A stretch of DNA of 16,661 nucleotides, from NCBI GenBank assembly GCA_029557025.1, contig JAKPRU010000898.1, positions 1-16,661 on the forward strand. The letters are read 5' to 3'. Both the position numbers and the translations under genes were made by a program. This DNA is from Candidatus Omnitrophota bacterium. GTDB taxonomy: Bacteria; Hinthialibacterota; Hinthialibacteria; Hinthialibacterales; JAKPRU01. The notes under the pieces were generated by a model that worked only from the letters and a program-made list of their open reading frames with translations, was not told the DNA's origin and did not search any database. This document shows positions 7,705 through 14,629 of the stretch, in pieces. The number at the start of each line of letters is the position of its first letter. Within the stretch, counting starts at the first letter, position 1.

Positions 7705-8272
7705 TAATTTTCAATATCTCTTTGAACTCCGGTTTTGCGGCATCCTCCAGCATCTCCAGCAGCGCGGATTCCACGCTGGTGATGGTCACGCCTGCCTGAC
7801 GCATCCGTTCGAGAGCGACATCCCGGCATTCGGTGCACCGTGAGGAGGTTGCCTCAAACGGCACATGAACCTGGTATCCGTGCCCCACCAAATCCAGCGC
7901 CGTCTGCAACACGCACACATGGGCCTCGATCCCCACCAGAATCACCTGCCGACAGGCACGCTCCGAGAGAAAGTGCATCACCTCCCCAGAACCGCAACAG
8001 CTGAACGTCGTCTTTGGGAAGATCAGATCGGAGGGAACTTGCTCCCGAATTTCCGCCGCCAGCGGTCCGAGTCCTTTGGGATATTGCTCCGTGGCAATGA
8101 CAGGCGTGTTCAGCACCGAGCATCCGGTCAACAATCGAAGCGTCTGCTCGATCACCCGTTCCGGCTCCTGAATCACCGGAATCAAACGCTCCTGGATATC
8201 CACAATAATGGCTACCGCGCTGGCCGCTCGAAGGATTCCCGGATGCCGTCGATACGTTCTCCTGTCAATCAT
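7697..8272 (-). CDS. Isochorismatase-family cysteine hydrolase
   Basis: This 191-residue protein has the single alpha/beta domain of the isochorismatase-like hydrolases. The Asp-Lys-Cys triad is visible: Asp25 in AIIVDIQERL, Lys87 in IFPKTTFSCCG, and Cys120 in VGIEAHVCVLQTALDL, which also contains the family's cis-peptide region. Members hydrolyse nicotinamide, isochorismate, N-carbamoyl compounds or other amides; the substrate here is not readable, and several members are of unknown function. The ATG at 8272 lies 5 bp after the stop of the RsbW-like gene, in a stretch with AGGAAATAGGG just upstream, so the two are very likely translated from one message. The 3' end overlaps purD by 8 bp in convergent orientation, leaving no room for a separate terminator. 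The family call is secure. Confidence 0.92.
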   Translation of the reverse strand: MIDRRTYRRHPGILRAASAVAIIVDIQERLIPVIQEPERVIEQTLRLLTGCSVLNTPVIATEQYPKGLGPLAAEIREQVPSDLIFPKTTFSCCGSGEVMHFLSERACRQVILVGIEAHVCVLQTALDLVGHGYQVHVPFEATSSRCTECRDVALERMRQAGVTITSVESALLEMLEDAAKPEFKEILKIIK

Positions 8273-8277
8273 TCGCC

Positions 8278-8781
8278 CTATTTCCTTTCCTTGCCGCCCA
8301 ACAGCCCTTGTTTTTCCATAATGCTCTTCGTCAGGTCTTTCCTCAGGTAAAGGATCGTGCCTTTCGGCGGTGAGGTATCGTATTGAATCTCATCGAATAC
8401 CGATCGGATGATATGCACGCCCAATCCACCCGGTCTGATATCGCTCAAATCACGCGACTTGATTTGCTCAAGAGGAACTTTCTTGCCGTAATCCCGAAGG
8501 GTGATAGACAGCTGCTTGTCCCGACAAGTGACATTTAATTCCACCGCTCCGTCTTTCCTGCCTTCATAGGCGTGGCGCATGATATTGGTGAATGCTTCAT
8601 CAACTCCAAGTGTCAACAGGTTGCACTCCCGTCCTGGAATCAGGTACATCTCCAACACGGCGCGAAGCATGAGACGGACATGTGCCCATATCGTCGGATC
8701 GCTGGGAAACGTTACACGAAAACCGTTCATGATACCTGCCGGGCAAGGATTCCGCCTTCCGCCGGAATAGAATGACGGCAA
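8278..8781 (-). CDS. RsbW/SpoIIAB-like ATP-binding anti-sigma regulatory protein
   Basis: This small protein (up to 167 residues) has the GHKL ATPase fold of anti-sigma serine kinases (HATPase_c_2). The N box is LGVDEAFTNIMRHAYEG (58-74, with Glu62 and Asn66), followed by TLRDYGKKVP (Asp97, Gly99), GGLGVHIIRSVFDEIQY (118-134) and KGTILYL (140-146). No histidine-kinase phosphoacceptor domain is present. Relatives bind a sigma factor or phosphorylate an STAS antagonist. No sigma factor, STAS protein or PP2C phosphatase is seen in this window, so its partners are elsewhere. The TTG at 8781 has AGGAGGGGAG ahead of it; the ATG at 8730 gives a 150-residue protein that begins just before the conserved fold (MNGFRVTFPSDP) and has AGGT close upstream. 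Both are possible. It lies between the second ligase-like gene and the hydrolase on the same strand. Confidence 0.9.
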   Translation of the reverse strand: MPSFYSGGRRNPCPAGIMNGFRVTFPSDPTIWAHVRLMLRAVLEMYLIPGRECNLLTLGVDEAFTNIMRHAYEGRKDGAVELNVTCRDKQLSITLRDYGKKVPLEQIKSRDLSDIRPGGLGVHIIRSVFDEIQYDTSPPKGTILYLRKDLTKSIMEKQGLLGGKERK

Positions 8782-8808
8782 ATCTTCTCTCCCCTCCTGT
8801 AACTCTCC

Positions 8809-8835
8809 ATTAGTCCCGTGTGTCCCATTCGTCTC
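8809..8835 (-). repeat. Three degenerate tandem 9-mers upstream of the anti-sigma gene
   Basis: On the minus strand the units are GAGACGAAT, GGGACACAC and GGGACTAAT, all variants of GGGACNAAT. They lie in the 84-bp gap between the ligase-like gene and the RsbW-like gene, just upstream of its ribosome binding site. They look like a worn microsatellite-like array. Confidence 0.5.
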
Positions 8836-8865
8836 ATCCCCTGAAAACGCCCTCTCTCATTAACC

Positions 8866-10716
8866 CTATCCCGATTGCTTTAACGCTTCAATCCTTCGCC
8901 GGGCGTTCGCGGCTTCCTCTTCCATACCGTGTTTCTTACACATCTCTTCCAGTTCTTCCCAATAGGGGATATAGCCGGGGTTCAACCGGAGAATCTGCCG
9001 TTGCTGCTCGATCATGGCTTCCACCGCGCCCAATCGCGCACAGATGTCCCGCAAGGCCAGGTGGGACGAGAAATCATCTTGAAGCCGCAAAGCATCCAGA
9101 TAGGCATTGGCCGCCTCTTTCAAAAGACCCGCCTCGTAATAGGCCTCACCAAGATACATGTAGTTCATCGGCTCCAGGGGATCGAGAACCACTGCCCACT
9201 GAAACTTGTCCAGCTCGATTACTCCCCGCTGACGCGCTTCAAACCCCCGCCGAAGATAAACATTCGACAAAAACGGAAGGACCAGTGGAATCATCAAAAC
9301 CAGGCAAAGGCACACCCCATAAGCCGGATGGAAAGAACGCTTCCCTCTCGCTTCTGACAGTCCCCCTCTCCCTTCCGAGAGACTCCCTCTCCCCCCGGGA
9401 GCGGGTTGGGGTGAGGGAGTTCCAGGAAGCAAGATAGACAACCAAATCAACACCGCGACTGTGCTTGCCGGCAAATGAAACGGAAAACTGGCCAAGGCAT
9501 GGAAAACGGCCATCATGAATCCCAGGAATATCGCCGTCAGAAGCACGCGACTTTCCCCGCCCGCCCGACGGAGGGTTTGTAATGACCTCTTGATTACCGA
9601 AACCAGCAGCCACAGCAACAGAAAAACGCCCGGAATCCCGCTTTCCGCGCACGTTTCCAACAACTGATGATGGGGTTGATCCACCAGTTTGACATAGGGG
9701 CTGGGATGTGCCCGTCCCTGTAATTCATAATTCTTACCCTGGTAGGTCATGGAGTACGCCTGGAAATTGCCGAAACCGATTCCCAGAAACGGATGCTCGT
9801 TAATCATCAACCGCGTAGTGCGCCAATTGAATCGACGTGCCGCAAATCCGGTCCGCCATTGCGCCGAGGCTTTCGCCTGGTCCAGGACACTTCCTTCCCG
9901 ACCGTTATATGGATTATCCGTGCAATAGAATGTCACTATCCCCGCTGCCAGGAAAAACAAAACATATAGCCGCGTACCCGGCAGGTCTCGCAATCCGTAA
10001 CGGACAGTAGGAAGGAAAAGACCAAATACACTGGCCAGGACCAGTGCCAAAGCCGCTCCCACACAAAAAGTCGTCACAAACACGGCAACGCATAATCCCA
10101 CAACAGGAACCGTAACCAGGCTAAACCACCATCGCGACACGCCGCGAGCGCATCCGTGCGCGATCAGAGCGGGAAACAGAATCACCAGGTAACCCGCAAC
10201 AAAGTTTGGATTGCCCATCGTCGAGACAATCCGCGCGCGCCAGTCGTTCACACCGCCGGTTGTTTGAATGAAATCCACCCCGTAATCCTGAAGTACCGCG
10301 TACAGGGCGATTATCAAAACGGGAAAATGAAGCCACGCGATCAGGGCAGACCGGTTCTCGCGTTGAGTCCACAATTGCCGACAAATCGCCCAGAACAGAA
10401 CCGCCGTAATCGGGCCGGCGAAATCCCGCACCTGTCGAAACGAATGAAATCCCGTCAGGATTGTGATCGCAGACCAGGCCAGGAACAGACCAATCGGCCA
10501 CCACAGAGGGTCTCGCACCGGAGTAAAAACCCGTCTCGACCCGGCAATCCACACAGCCGTAATTGCCAGGGTTAATACCTGGAACAAGACTCGTTTCGGA
10601 AGGAGGTACGAATCATAGGAAATCGGGGAGATAAACAACGGCACGACTACCGCAGTCAGAATTGCCAGACCGCGAACAAGTCTCCAGGAAAATCCATCCT
10701 GCCCGTTCTTATCCAT
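8866..10716 (-). CDS. Second O-antigen ligase-like (Wzy/WaaL superfamily) membrane protein with TPR tail
   Basis: This is 616 residues from the ATG at 10716, whose ATGGATAA overlaps the stop of the DUF2723 gene and implies translational coupling; an in-frame ATG at 10749 would add 11 residues. About 11 membrane segments are followed by a soluble TPR-like tail (YMYLGEAYYEAGLLKEAANA). Family signatures are STMGNPNFVAGYL (165-177), PFLGIGFGNFQAYS and DQPHHQLLETCAESGIPG (346-363), with the loop His retained. Where the paralogue at 3748-6396 has SGTRGAW, this protein reads TTFCVGAALAL, so the conserved Arg is missing. A Gly/Ser/Arg insert encoded by short repeats lies at about residues 433-461. 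It probably handles lipid-linked glycans at the periplasmic face of the membrane, together with the DUF2723 protein upstream. Its substrate, and whether it is a ligase or polymerase, are unknown. The family call is strong. Confidence 0.82.
   Translation of the reverse strand: MDKNGQDGFSWRLVRGLAILTAVVVPLFISPISYDSYLLPKRVLFQVLTLAITAVWIAGSRRVFTPVRDPLWWPIGLFLAWSAITILTGFHSFRQVRDFAGPITAVLFWAICRQLWTQRENRSALIAWLHFPVLIIALYAVLQDYGVDFIQTTGGVNDWRARIVSTMGNPNFVAGYLVILFPALIAHGCARGVSRWWFSLVTVPVVGLCVAVFVTTFCVGAALALVLASVFGLFLPTVRYGLRDLPGTRLYVLFFLAAGIVTFYCTDNPYNGREGSVLDQAKASAQWRTGFAARRFNWRTTRLMINEHPFLGIGFGNFQAYSMTYQGKNYELQGRAHPSPYVKLVDQPHHQLLETCAESGIPGVFLLLWLLVSVIKRSLQTLRRAGGESRVLLTAIFLGFMMAVFHALASFPFHLPASTVAVLIWLSILLPGTPSPQPAPGGRGSLSEGRGGLSEARGKRSFHPAYGVCLCLVLMIPLVLPFLSNVYLRRGFEARQRGVIELDKFQWAVVLDPLEPMNYMYLGEAYYEAGLLKEAANAYLDALRLQDDFSSHLALRDICARLGAVEAMIEQQRQILRLNPGYIPYWEELEEMCKKHGMEEEAANARRRIEALKQSG
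9343..9420. repeat. Tandem 21-mers plus palindromic element inside the second ligase-like gene
   Basis: Imperfect 21-nt units beginning with CCCTCTC start at 9343, 9364 and 9385. The last runs into a palindrome with arms 9382-9394 and 9408-9420 (ACTCCCTCTCCCC with GGGGTGAGGGAGT, one mismatch). The same CTCTCCC...GGGTTGGGGTGAGGG pattern is a familiar dispersed intergenic repeat in many bacterial genomes (from memory, not searched). Here it is translated in frame as a TPSPQPAPGGRG-type segment followed by two 7-residue units, SLSEGRG and GLSEARG. Confidence 0.75.
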
Positions 10717-12307
10717 TCCCGATACTTTCTTTGATGGAATTCGGCTCATTGGAAGTCATGTCCGGCTGAAGCAGGAACACGGTTCCCCACGGCAAGTATT
10801 CTCCGTAGTAAGAATCGGTAAATGATCGCTGCTCCAACAGCAATTGTGCGCCGCAATCTTTCCAAAGGCTTACCCCGCGCCACTGGGCCACGTAAGCGGG
10901 CGGGATGGTCGAGCAGATCGGACGTTTATCCTTCAATGTCAGGATAATCCCGGCCCAGACATCCTCATACCATTCCGTTGGTGTTCGATACTTGCCCAGC
11001 GGAAGCGGCTTGAGCCGGATACCGATCCCCTTCCCTGCCAGCTTCTCTCGATACCACGGCAACGCCAGGAAACCGTTTCCGATAGGATCCACATCCGGCC
11101 TGCGATGTTCCACGGTCTGCTGATAAATCAGAGGGAAAATCTCGTTGTCCTGGGATGGTTCGTACAAGCCGACAAGGAGCAAAGCATTTGGCGGAAGAAC
11201 CCGCAGAACATCCTCGCTATACTGAAAAGCCTCTGTGTCATCTCGAACAAGGGCGACCCTCCAGTAGGCACGTACAACAGGAAGCAACAGCAACAGGAGA
11301 CACAGCAAGATCACCCCACGTTCCGTTAAATGCAGCTTCCCAATACACCATTCCAAACCCAGACAAACAAGCGGAGCGGAGACCAGAAGAAAAGGCAACA
11401 CAAAAACATCTCGATCCCCCACCAGGTAGAACAGAAAAAAAGCCGCGTAAATGCAGAGAACTGAAAGATAGATCACTGTGCATCGCTTTTCTCGTCGATA
11501 CAACCGCCACATTCCAACAAAGAGCAGAGGCAGGAATATCCCCCAGGGCCAAAACAGGGCGCACAAATCCAGGAAAAATGCCTGGAGCGGCGAGTTCAAG
11601 AACCGGGACAGCCCCCGCAAAAGATTCCCAGCAAACTCCCCGCCGGCTAGTAAAGCCATCCATCCCTGGAACGACGCGGGATGATACCAGTCCAACTCCA
11701 CACCCGCGCGAGACCGGATCATTGGAATCAAAAGGAGCAGAAGCGGCAGTATGATGAGCAAGAAAAACCGCTTGCGCACTTGCCACAGCATCCAGACAAG
11801 AACCGGCAGAACGATATAGTGATGGACCAGCGCGACTCCCGCCAGAAGCCAGGCAAAACCGGAGAAATCTTTTCCCGGCTGTCTTGCACAAAGGCTGAGA
11901 TACAGCGCAACCGAGACGAACAGCGCCAGCAGGGCATACACTTCCGCCGAGCGGGCGATACCCCAGAAAACCGGCGCGGTTCCCATCCAGAGAACGCAAG
12001 AGATCCGGGATAGGCGTTCCACCGGTCCGTGATTCATCGCAAGTGTCTCAGCCGCTCGATACAGGAAAACCAGCGCGCACGATGCACACAGGGCCGACAG
12101 GATGTGTATGCGCATCATGACGGTTCCAAGAGGCACAATGGACAGGAGTTTTCCCAGGACGACATACAGCGGATATCCGGGGGGGTGCGGGACTCCCAAG
12201 GTGGCACAAGCCGTGATCAACTCCGGGGCATCGCCCCAGGGAAGCGCCGGGTGCAGTGTTGTCAGGTAGAATCCGAATGCACACAAGAACAGCGCCGCCG
12301 AATTCAT
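10709..12307 (-). CDS. DUF2723-family (TMEM260-like) GT-C membrane glycosyltransferase, putative
   Basis: This is 532 residues from the ATG at 12307. The longer frame back to 12484 would add 59 polar residues overlapping the divergent gene, so I reject it. The N-terminal region is diagnostic of DUF2723: FYLTTLHPALPWGDAPEL (13-30) then TLGVPHPPGYPLYVVLGKL (36-54). The acidic D26/E29 lies in the first luminal/periplasmic loop, as expected for the catalytic Asp of GT-C enzymes. About 10-12 membrane helices follow, then a soluble C-terminal domain of ~150 residues (from about FQYSEDVLRVLPPNALLLVG). The human homologue TMEM260 is a protein O-mannosyltransferase; bacterial members are uncharacterised, so a lipid-linked-sugar-dependent glycosyltransferase role is inferred. 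No clear Shine-Dalgarno precedes 12307. Its stop overlaps the start of the second ligase-like gene (ATGGATAA), which ties the two functionally. The family call is strong; acceptor and sugar are unknown. Confidence 0.85.
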   Translation of the reverse strand: MNSAALFLCAFGFYLTTLHPALPWGDAPELITACATLGVPHPPGYPLYVVLGKLLSIVPLGTVMMRIHILSALCASCALVFLYRAAETLAMNHGPVERLSRISCVLWMGTAPVFWGIARSAEVYALLALFVSVALYLSLCARQPGKDFSGFAWLLAGVALVHHYIVLPVLVWMLWQVRKRFFLLIILPLLLLLIPMIRSRAGVELDWYHPASFQGWMALLAGGEFAGNLLRGLSRFLNSPLQAFFLDLCALFWPWGIFLPLLFVGMWRLYRREKRCTVIYLSVLCIYAAFFLFYLVGDRDVFVLPFLLVSAPLVCLGLEWCIGKLHLTERGVILLCLLLLLLPVVRAYWRVALVRDDTEAFQYSEDVLRVLPPNALLLVGLYEPSQDNEIFPLIYQQTVEHRRPDVDPIGNGFLALPWYREKLAGKGIGIRLKPLPLGKYRTPTEWYEDVWAGIILTLKDKRPICSTIPPAYVAQWRGVSLWKDCGAQLLLEQRSFTDSYYGEYLPWGTVFLLQPDMTSNEPNSIKESIGNG

Positions 12308-12368
12308 CGGCGCCAAGTGACAGACACGAACATTCGAGGTGGAAGGCACGTTGACGTCGGCGGATCGT

Positions 12369-14081
12369 ATGAGAGACTTAGTCAAAATTGTCCCGATAAT
12401 ACCGAAAAAAACCTTGCGTAAAAACCTGCTCGGATTTGCGGCATTATACCTGATCCTTGTGGCAATTGTCACTTGGCCCGCCATTTTGAATCCGGCCTGC
12501 CTGGCTTTTCCGTACGAAGGCGACCGGGGGGCGAATGTCTGGAACCTGTGGTGGGTGGCGCACTGTATGACCCGCCTACAAGATCCCCGATGGACGCCAC
12601 TTCTGTTTCATCCGGATGGCTGTTCGCTTCTGCACCACTCTCTTTCTCCGTCAAATGGGCTGCTTCTGGCGCCGGTGACTCTCCTTTTCGGTCCGGAAGC
12701 CGCATATGGCACCGCATTTTTTCTCTGGAGTATCCTGACCGGCCTGGGAGGAATGGTCTGGTCGCGGCGATGGCTCGACCGACTCTGGGAGCAATGGCTT
12801 GCGGGATTTTTCATGGTCTGTTGCGCCTATCGCTTTGCGCACCTGGATCACCTCAACGTGTTCTCGACTGCCGGGATACCATGGGCCTTTTGGGCATTTG
12901 ACCGATGGAAAGATAAACACGGTCTGCGCATGGCGCTGCCGTGCGGCGTGATCTGGATTCTGACGATATTCTCCTGCTGGTATTACGGAGTGGTGGTCGG
13001 TCTCTACGGCGTGGCCCGATTGTTGGAGATTGTGTGCAAGCGGAAATCCTTACGAGAAATTGGAGTAGCCCTGATCCCATTTGCCCTGACCTTGATGGTT
13101 GTGGCGGGATATCTCGGCATTCCTCTACCCGGTCCCTCGGCGAAGCCCGATGACATACCGCTTGGAATCAAAGTTTTCTGGTCCTTGCCGCTTGATTCCC
13201 TGGTCCGTCCTGCCTGGCTGAATCCCCTCTGGATGTTGCCGGAGTTTCGCGTTCATCCGGGAATTGTCTTTTTGATTCTGGCGGCGATTGAGATCGTTCG
13301 CAGAATTCAAGAGCATGAAAAACAGGCCTTTCTCTTGTGGATTGCATTAGCTTATGCGGCGCTCGCCCTGGGACCGGTGTTGAAGGTGGACATGAAAGTC
13401 TTTCCTGTTCCTCTTCCCGCATACATCTGTCTGTTGATCCCCGGATTGAGCCAAATGAAAGTGTACACACGGTTCCTGTACCCGGCAACGATTTGTCTTG
13501 CCCCATTGGCTGTTCTGGGTGTGCGGTGGTTAGTCGACAAACTTGGAGAGGAGCATCCGCGTGTCTCTTTCCCTGTTCTCCAGGCAATAGTTTTTCTACT
13601 GGTGGGATTTTCATTCTGGTTCGAGCAGGCTCTACCGCCGTTTGCCTCTGCGACCGTCTATTCCGGGAAGACTCAAGTAGCCGATGATGCCCCCATTCAG
13701 GCCATCCGGGAGGCGCGTGGCGCGGTGCTGGAACTACCGTTTGGCACCAGTTCCGTTGTCGGGATGCACTTGGCCCGTCAAACCCGCCACGGGTTACCGT
13801 TAGTCATCGGGGAAATCTCTCGAATGCAGAATTACCGCAAGACGTTCCTGGACCGATTTCCATCTCTTCTCCTTCTGGACCGGATGGTCACGGAGGAGCG
13901 AGCCTGGTCTGAGCCATCCATCCATGAAGCAGCGGAGACCTTTGCACGGGATAACGAAACACTCGGTATCGGGGCAATTGTCGTTACGGAGTCGTTATGT
14001 ACACAGCAGGGAAAAAAGCGGATTATGGAGTTCCGAAATTACTTGGGGAACGATGTTCAACTGATTATTATTCGCGAATGA
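12369..14081 (+). CDS. Large polytopic membrane protein, GT-C glycosyltransferase-like
   Basis: About 570 residues. Starts at GTG 12339, TTG 12351 (with GGTGGAAGG ahead) and ATG 12369 are all in frame; I chose the ATG because it directly precedes a basic stretch and the first helix, but it lacks a good Shine-Dalgarno sequence. About 11 membrane helices cover residues 20-425. After the first helix a periplasmic loop reads YEGDRGANVWNLWWVAH, then LLFHPDGCSLLHHSLSPSNG. This arrangement, an acidic residue plus a WNLWW motif in loop 1, is seen in uncharacterised GT-C-like (YfhO/GT39-like) proteins. A soluble C-terminal domain of ~140 residues follows, including GAVLELPFGTSS. It is divergent from the DUF2723 gene with only ~60 bp between them, so they may share a control region. 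A role in adding sugars to a lipid-linked or protein acceptor is inferred. No family name can be given with certainty. Confidence 0.7.
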   Translation: MRDLVKIVPIIPKKTLRKNLLGFAALYLILVAIVTWPAILNPACLAFPYEGDRGANVWNLWWVAHCMTRLQDPRWTPLLFHPDGCSLLHHSLSPSNGLLLAPVTLLFGPEAAYGTAFFLWSILTGLGGMVWSRRWLDRLWEQWLAGFFMVCCAYRFAHLDHLNVFSTAGIPWAFWAFDRWKDKHGLRMALPCGVIWILTIFSCWYYGVVVGLYGVARLLEIVCKRKSLREIGVALIPFALTLMVVAGYLGIPLPGPSAKPDDIPLGIKVFWSLPLDSLVRPAWLNPLWMLPEFRVHPGIVFLILAAIEIVRRIQEHEKQAFLLWIALAYAALALGPVLKVDMKVFPVPLPAYICLLIPGLSQMKVYTRFLYPATICLAPLAVLGVRWLVDKLGEEHPRVSFPVLQAIVFLLVGFSFWFEQALPPFASATVYSGKTQVADDAPIQAIREARGAVLELPFGTSSVVGMHLARQTRHGLPLVIGEISRMQNYRKTFLDRFPSLLLLDRMVTEERAWSEPSIHEAAETFARDNETLGIGAIVVTESLCTQQGKKRIMEFRNYLGNDVQLIIIRE

Positions 14082-14119
14082 TGCGGGGGGAGATTGCCTC
14101 ACAGCGCCCATTCCTATCT

Positions 14120-14629
14120 TTATGGGGTAGATCGTTGTATAGGAAAGTCTTTCAGATGCTTGTTCCAAACGGAGAGATTAAAAACTATCACATCTCCGAC
14201 AATTTGACGTTTCCATACCCCACCGGATGGGCCGTGAAGAGGAATCTTACGTTTGAGATCGTCGGCTCTTGCGATGAGATCGGCCTCGGTCAGCCCACTG
14301 ATGGCTATCAAAACCAAGTAATAGATGGGCTTATCCGCTTTTTCAGAGGCCCATTCATATAGAAAAGAATCTCTGTATTTGTATTTCAAATCTTCGCTGA
14401 TGCCGGTGACCAGAAATTCTGGGATGAAGGTTTGACGGTCTTTGGGATTGGCCTTTGGATCTTCCGGATCTTTGATTTCGATAAACAGAAACCGATCTGT
14501 GAGTTCCACAATGAAGTCCACCGCCTTTATGCAATGGCAGAGGCCATGAGTACTGCCATCGTCAAACTTTCTTGCGGTTGCGCTGGACGGAAAGGATATT
14601 TGGAGATCGCCTTCTGTGAACACAGTCAT
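14120..14629 (-). CDS. Small protein with PD-(D/E)XK-like motif, partner of a decayed AAA ATPase
   Basis: This is a complete 169-residue protein. Its ATG overlaps the TGA of the ATPase remnant (ATGA, 14626-14629), which signals an original two-gene operon with coupled translation. Residues 36-53 read AVDFIVELTDRFLFIEIK: Asp38, then Glu51-X-Lys53 on a hydrophobic strand, the spacing expected for the PD-(D/E)XK nuclease core. The following PEDP is polar and probably loops out. The rest is soluble with helix/strand mix (YYLVLIAISGLTEADL), and no membrane segment or signal peptide is present. I recall genes of this type being annotated 'hypothetical' beside AAA ATPases, but I cannot name a family. 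ATPase plus nuclease pairs are typical of anti-phage or toxin-like systems, so an effector role is a reasonable inference. The reading frame is intact although its partner is destroyed. Coding status is well supported; the nuclease function is a hypothesis. Confidence 0.7.
   Translation of the reverse strand: MTVFTEGDLQISFPSSATARKFDDGSTHGLCHCIKAVDFIVELTDRFLFIEIKDPEDPKANPKDRQTFIPEFLVTGISEDLKYKYRDSFLYEWASEKADKPIYYLVLIAISGLTEADLIARADDLKRKIPLHGPSGGVWKRQIVGDVIVFNLSVWNKHLKDFPIQRSTP

Noticed and set aside
11238..11999. Minus-strand open frame (253 codons) within the DUF2723 gene in another frame
   Set aside because: It is Cys/Ser/Gly-rich with no family features, and the DUF2723 frame is clearly the real one.
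12351..12380. TTGACG as a -35 box in the divergent region
   Set aside because: No -10-like hexamer is found 16-18 nt downstream, and the bases may lie within the start of the plus-strand gene.
12308..12484. N-terminal extension of the DUF2723 gene to 12484
   Set aside because: The added 59 residues do not fit the family, would overlap the divergent gene, and the conserved domain starts right after the ATG at 12307.
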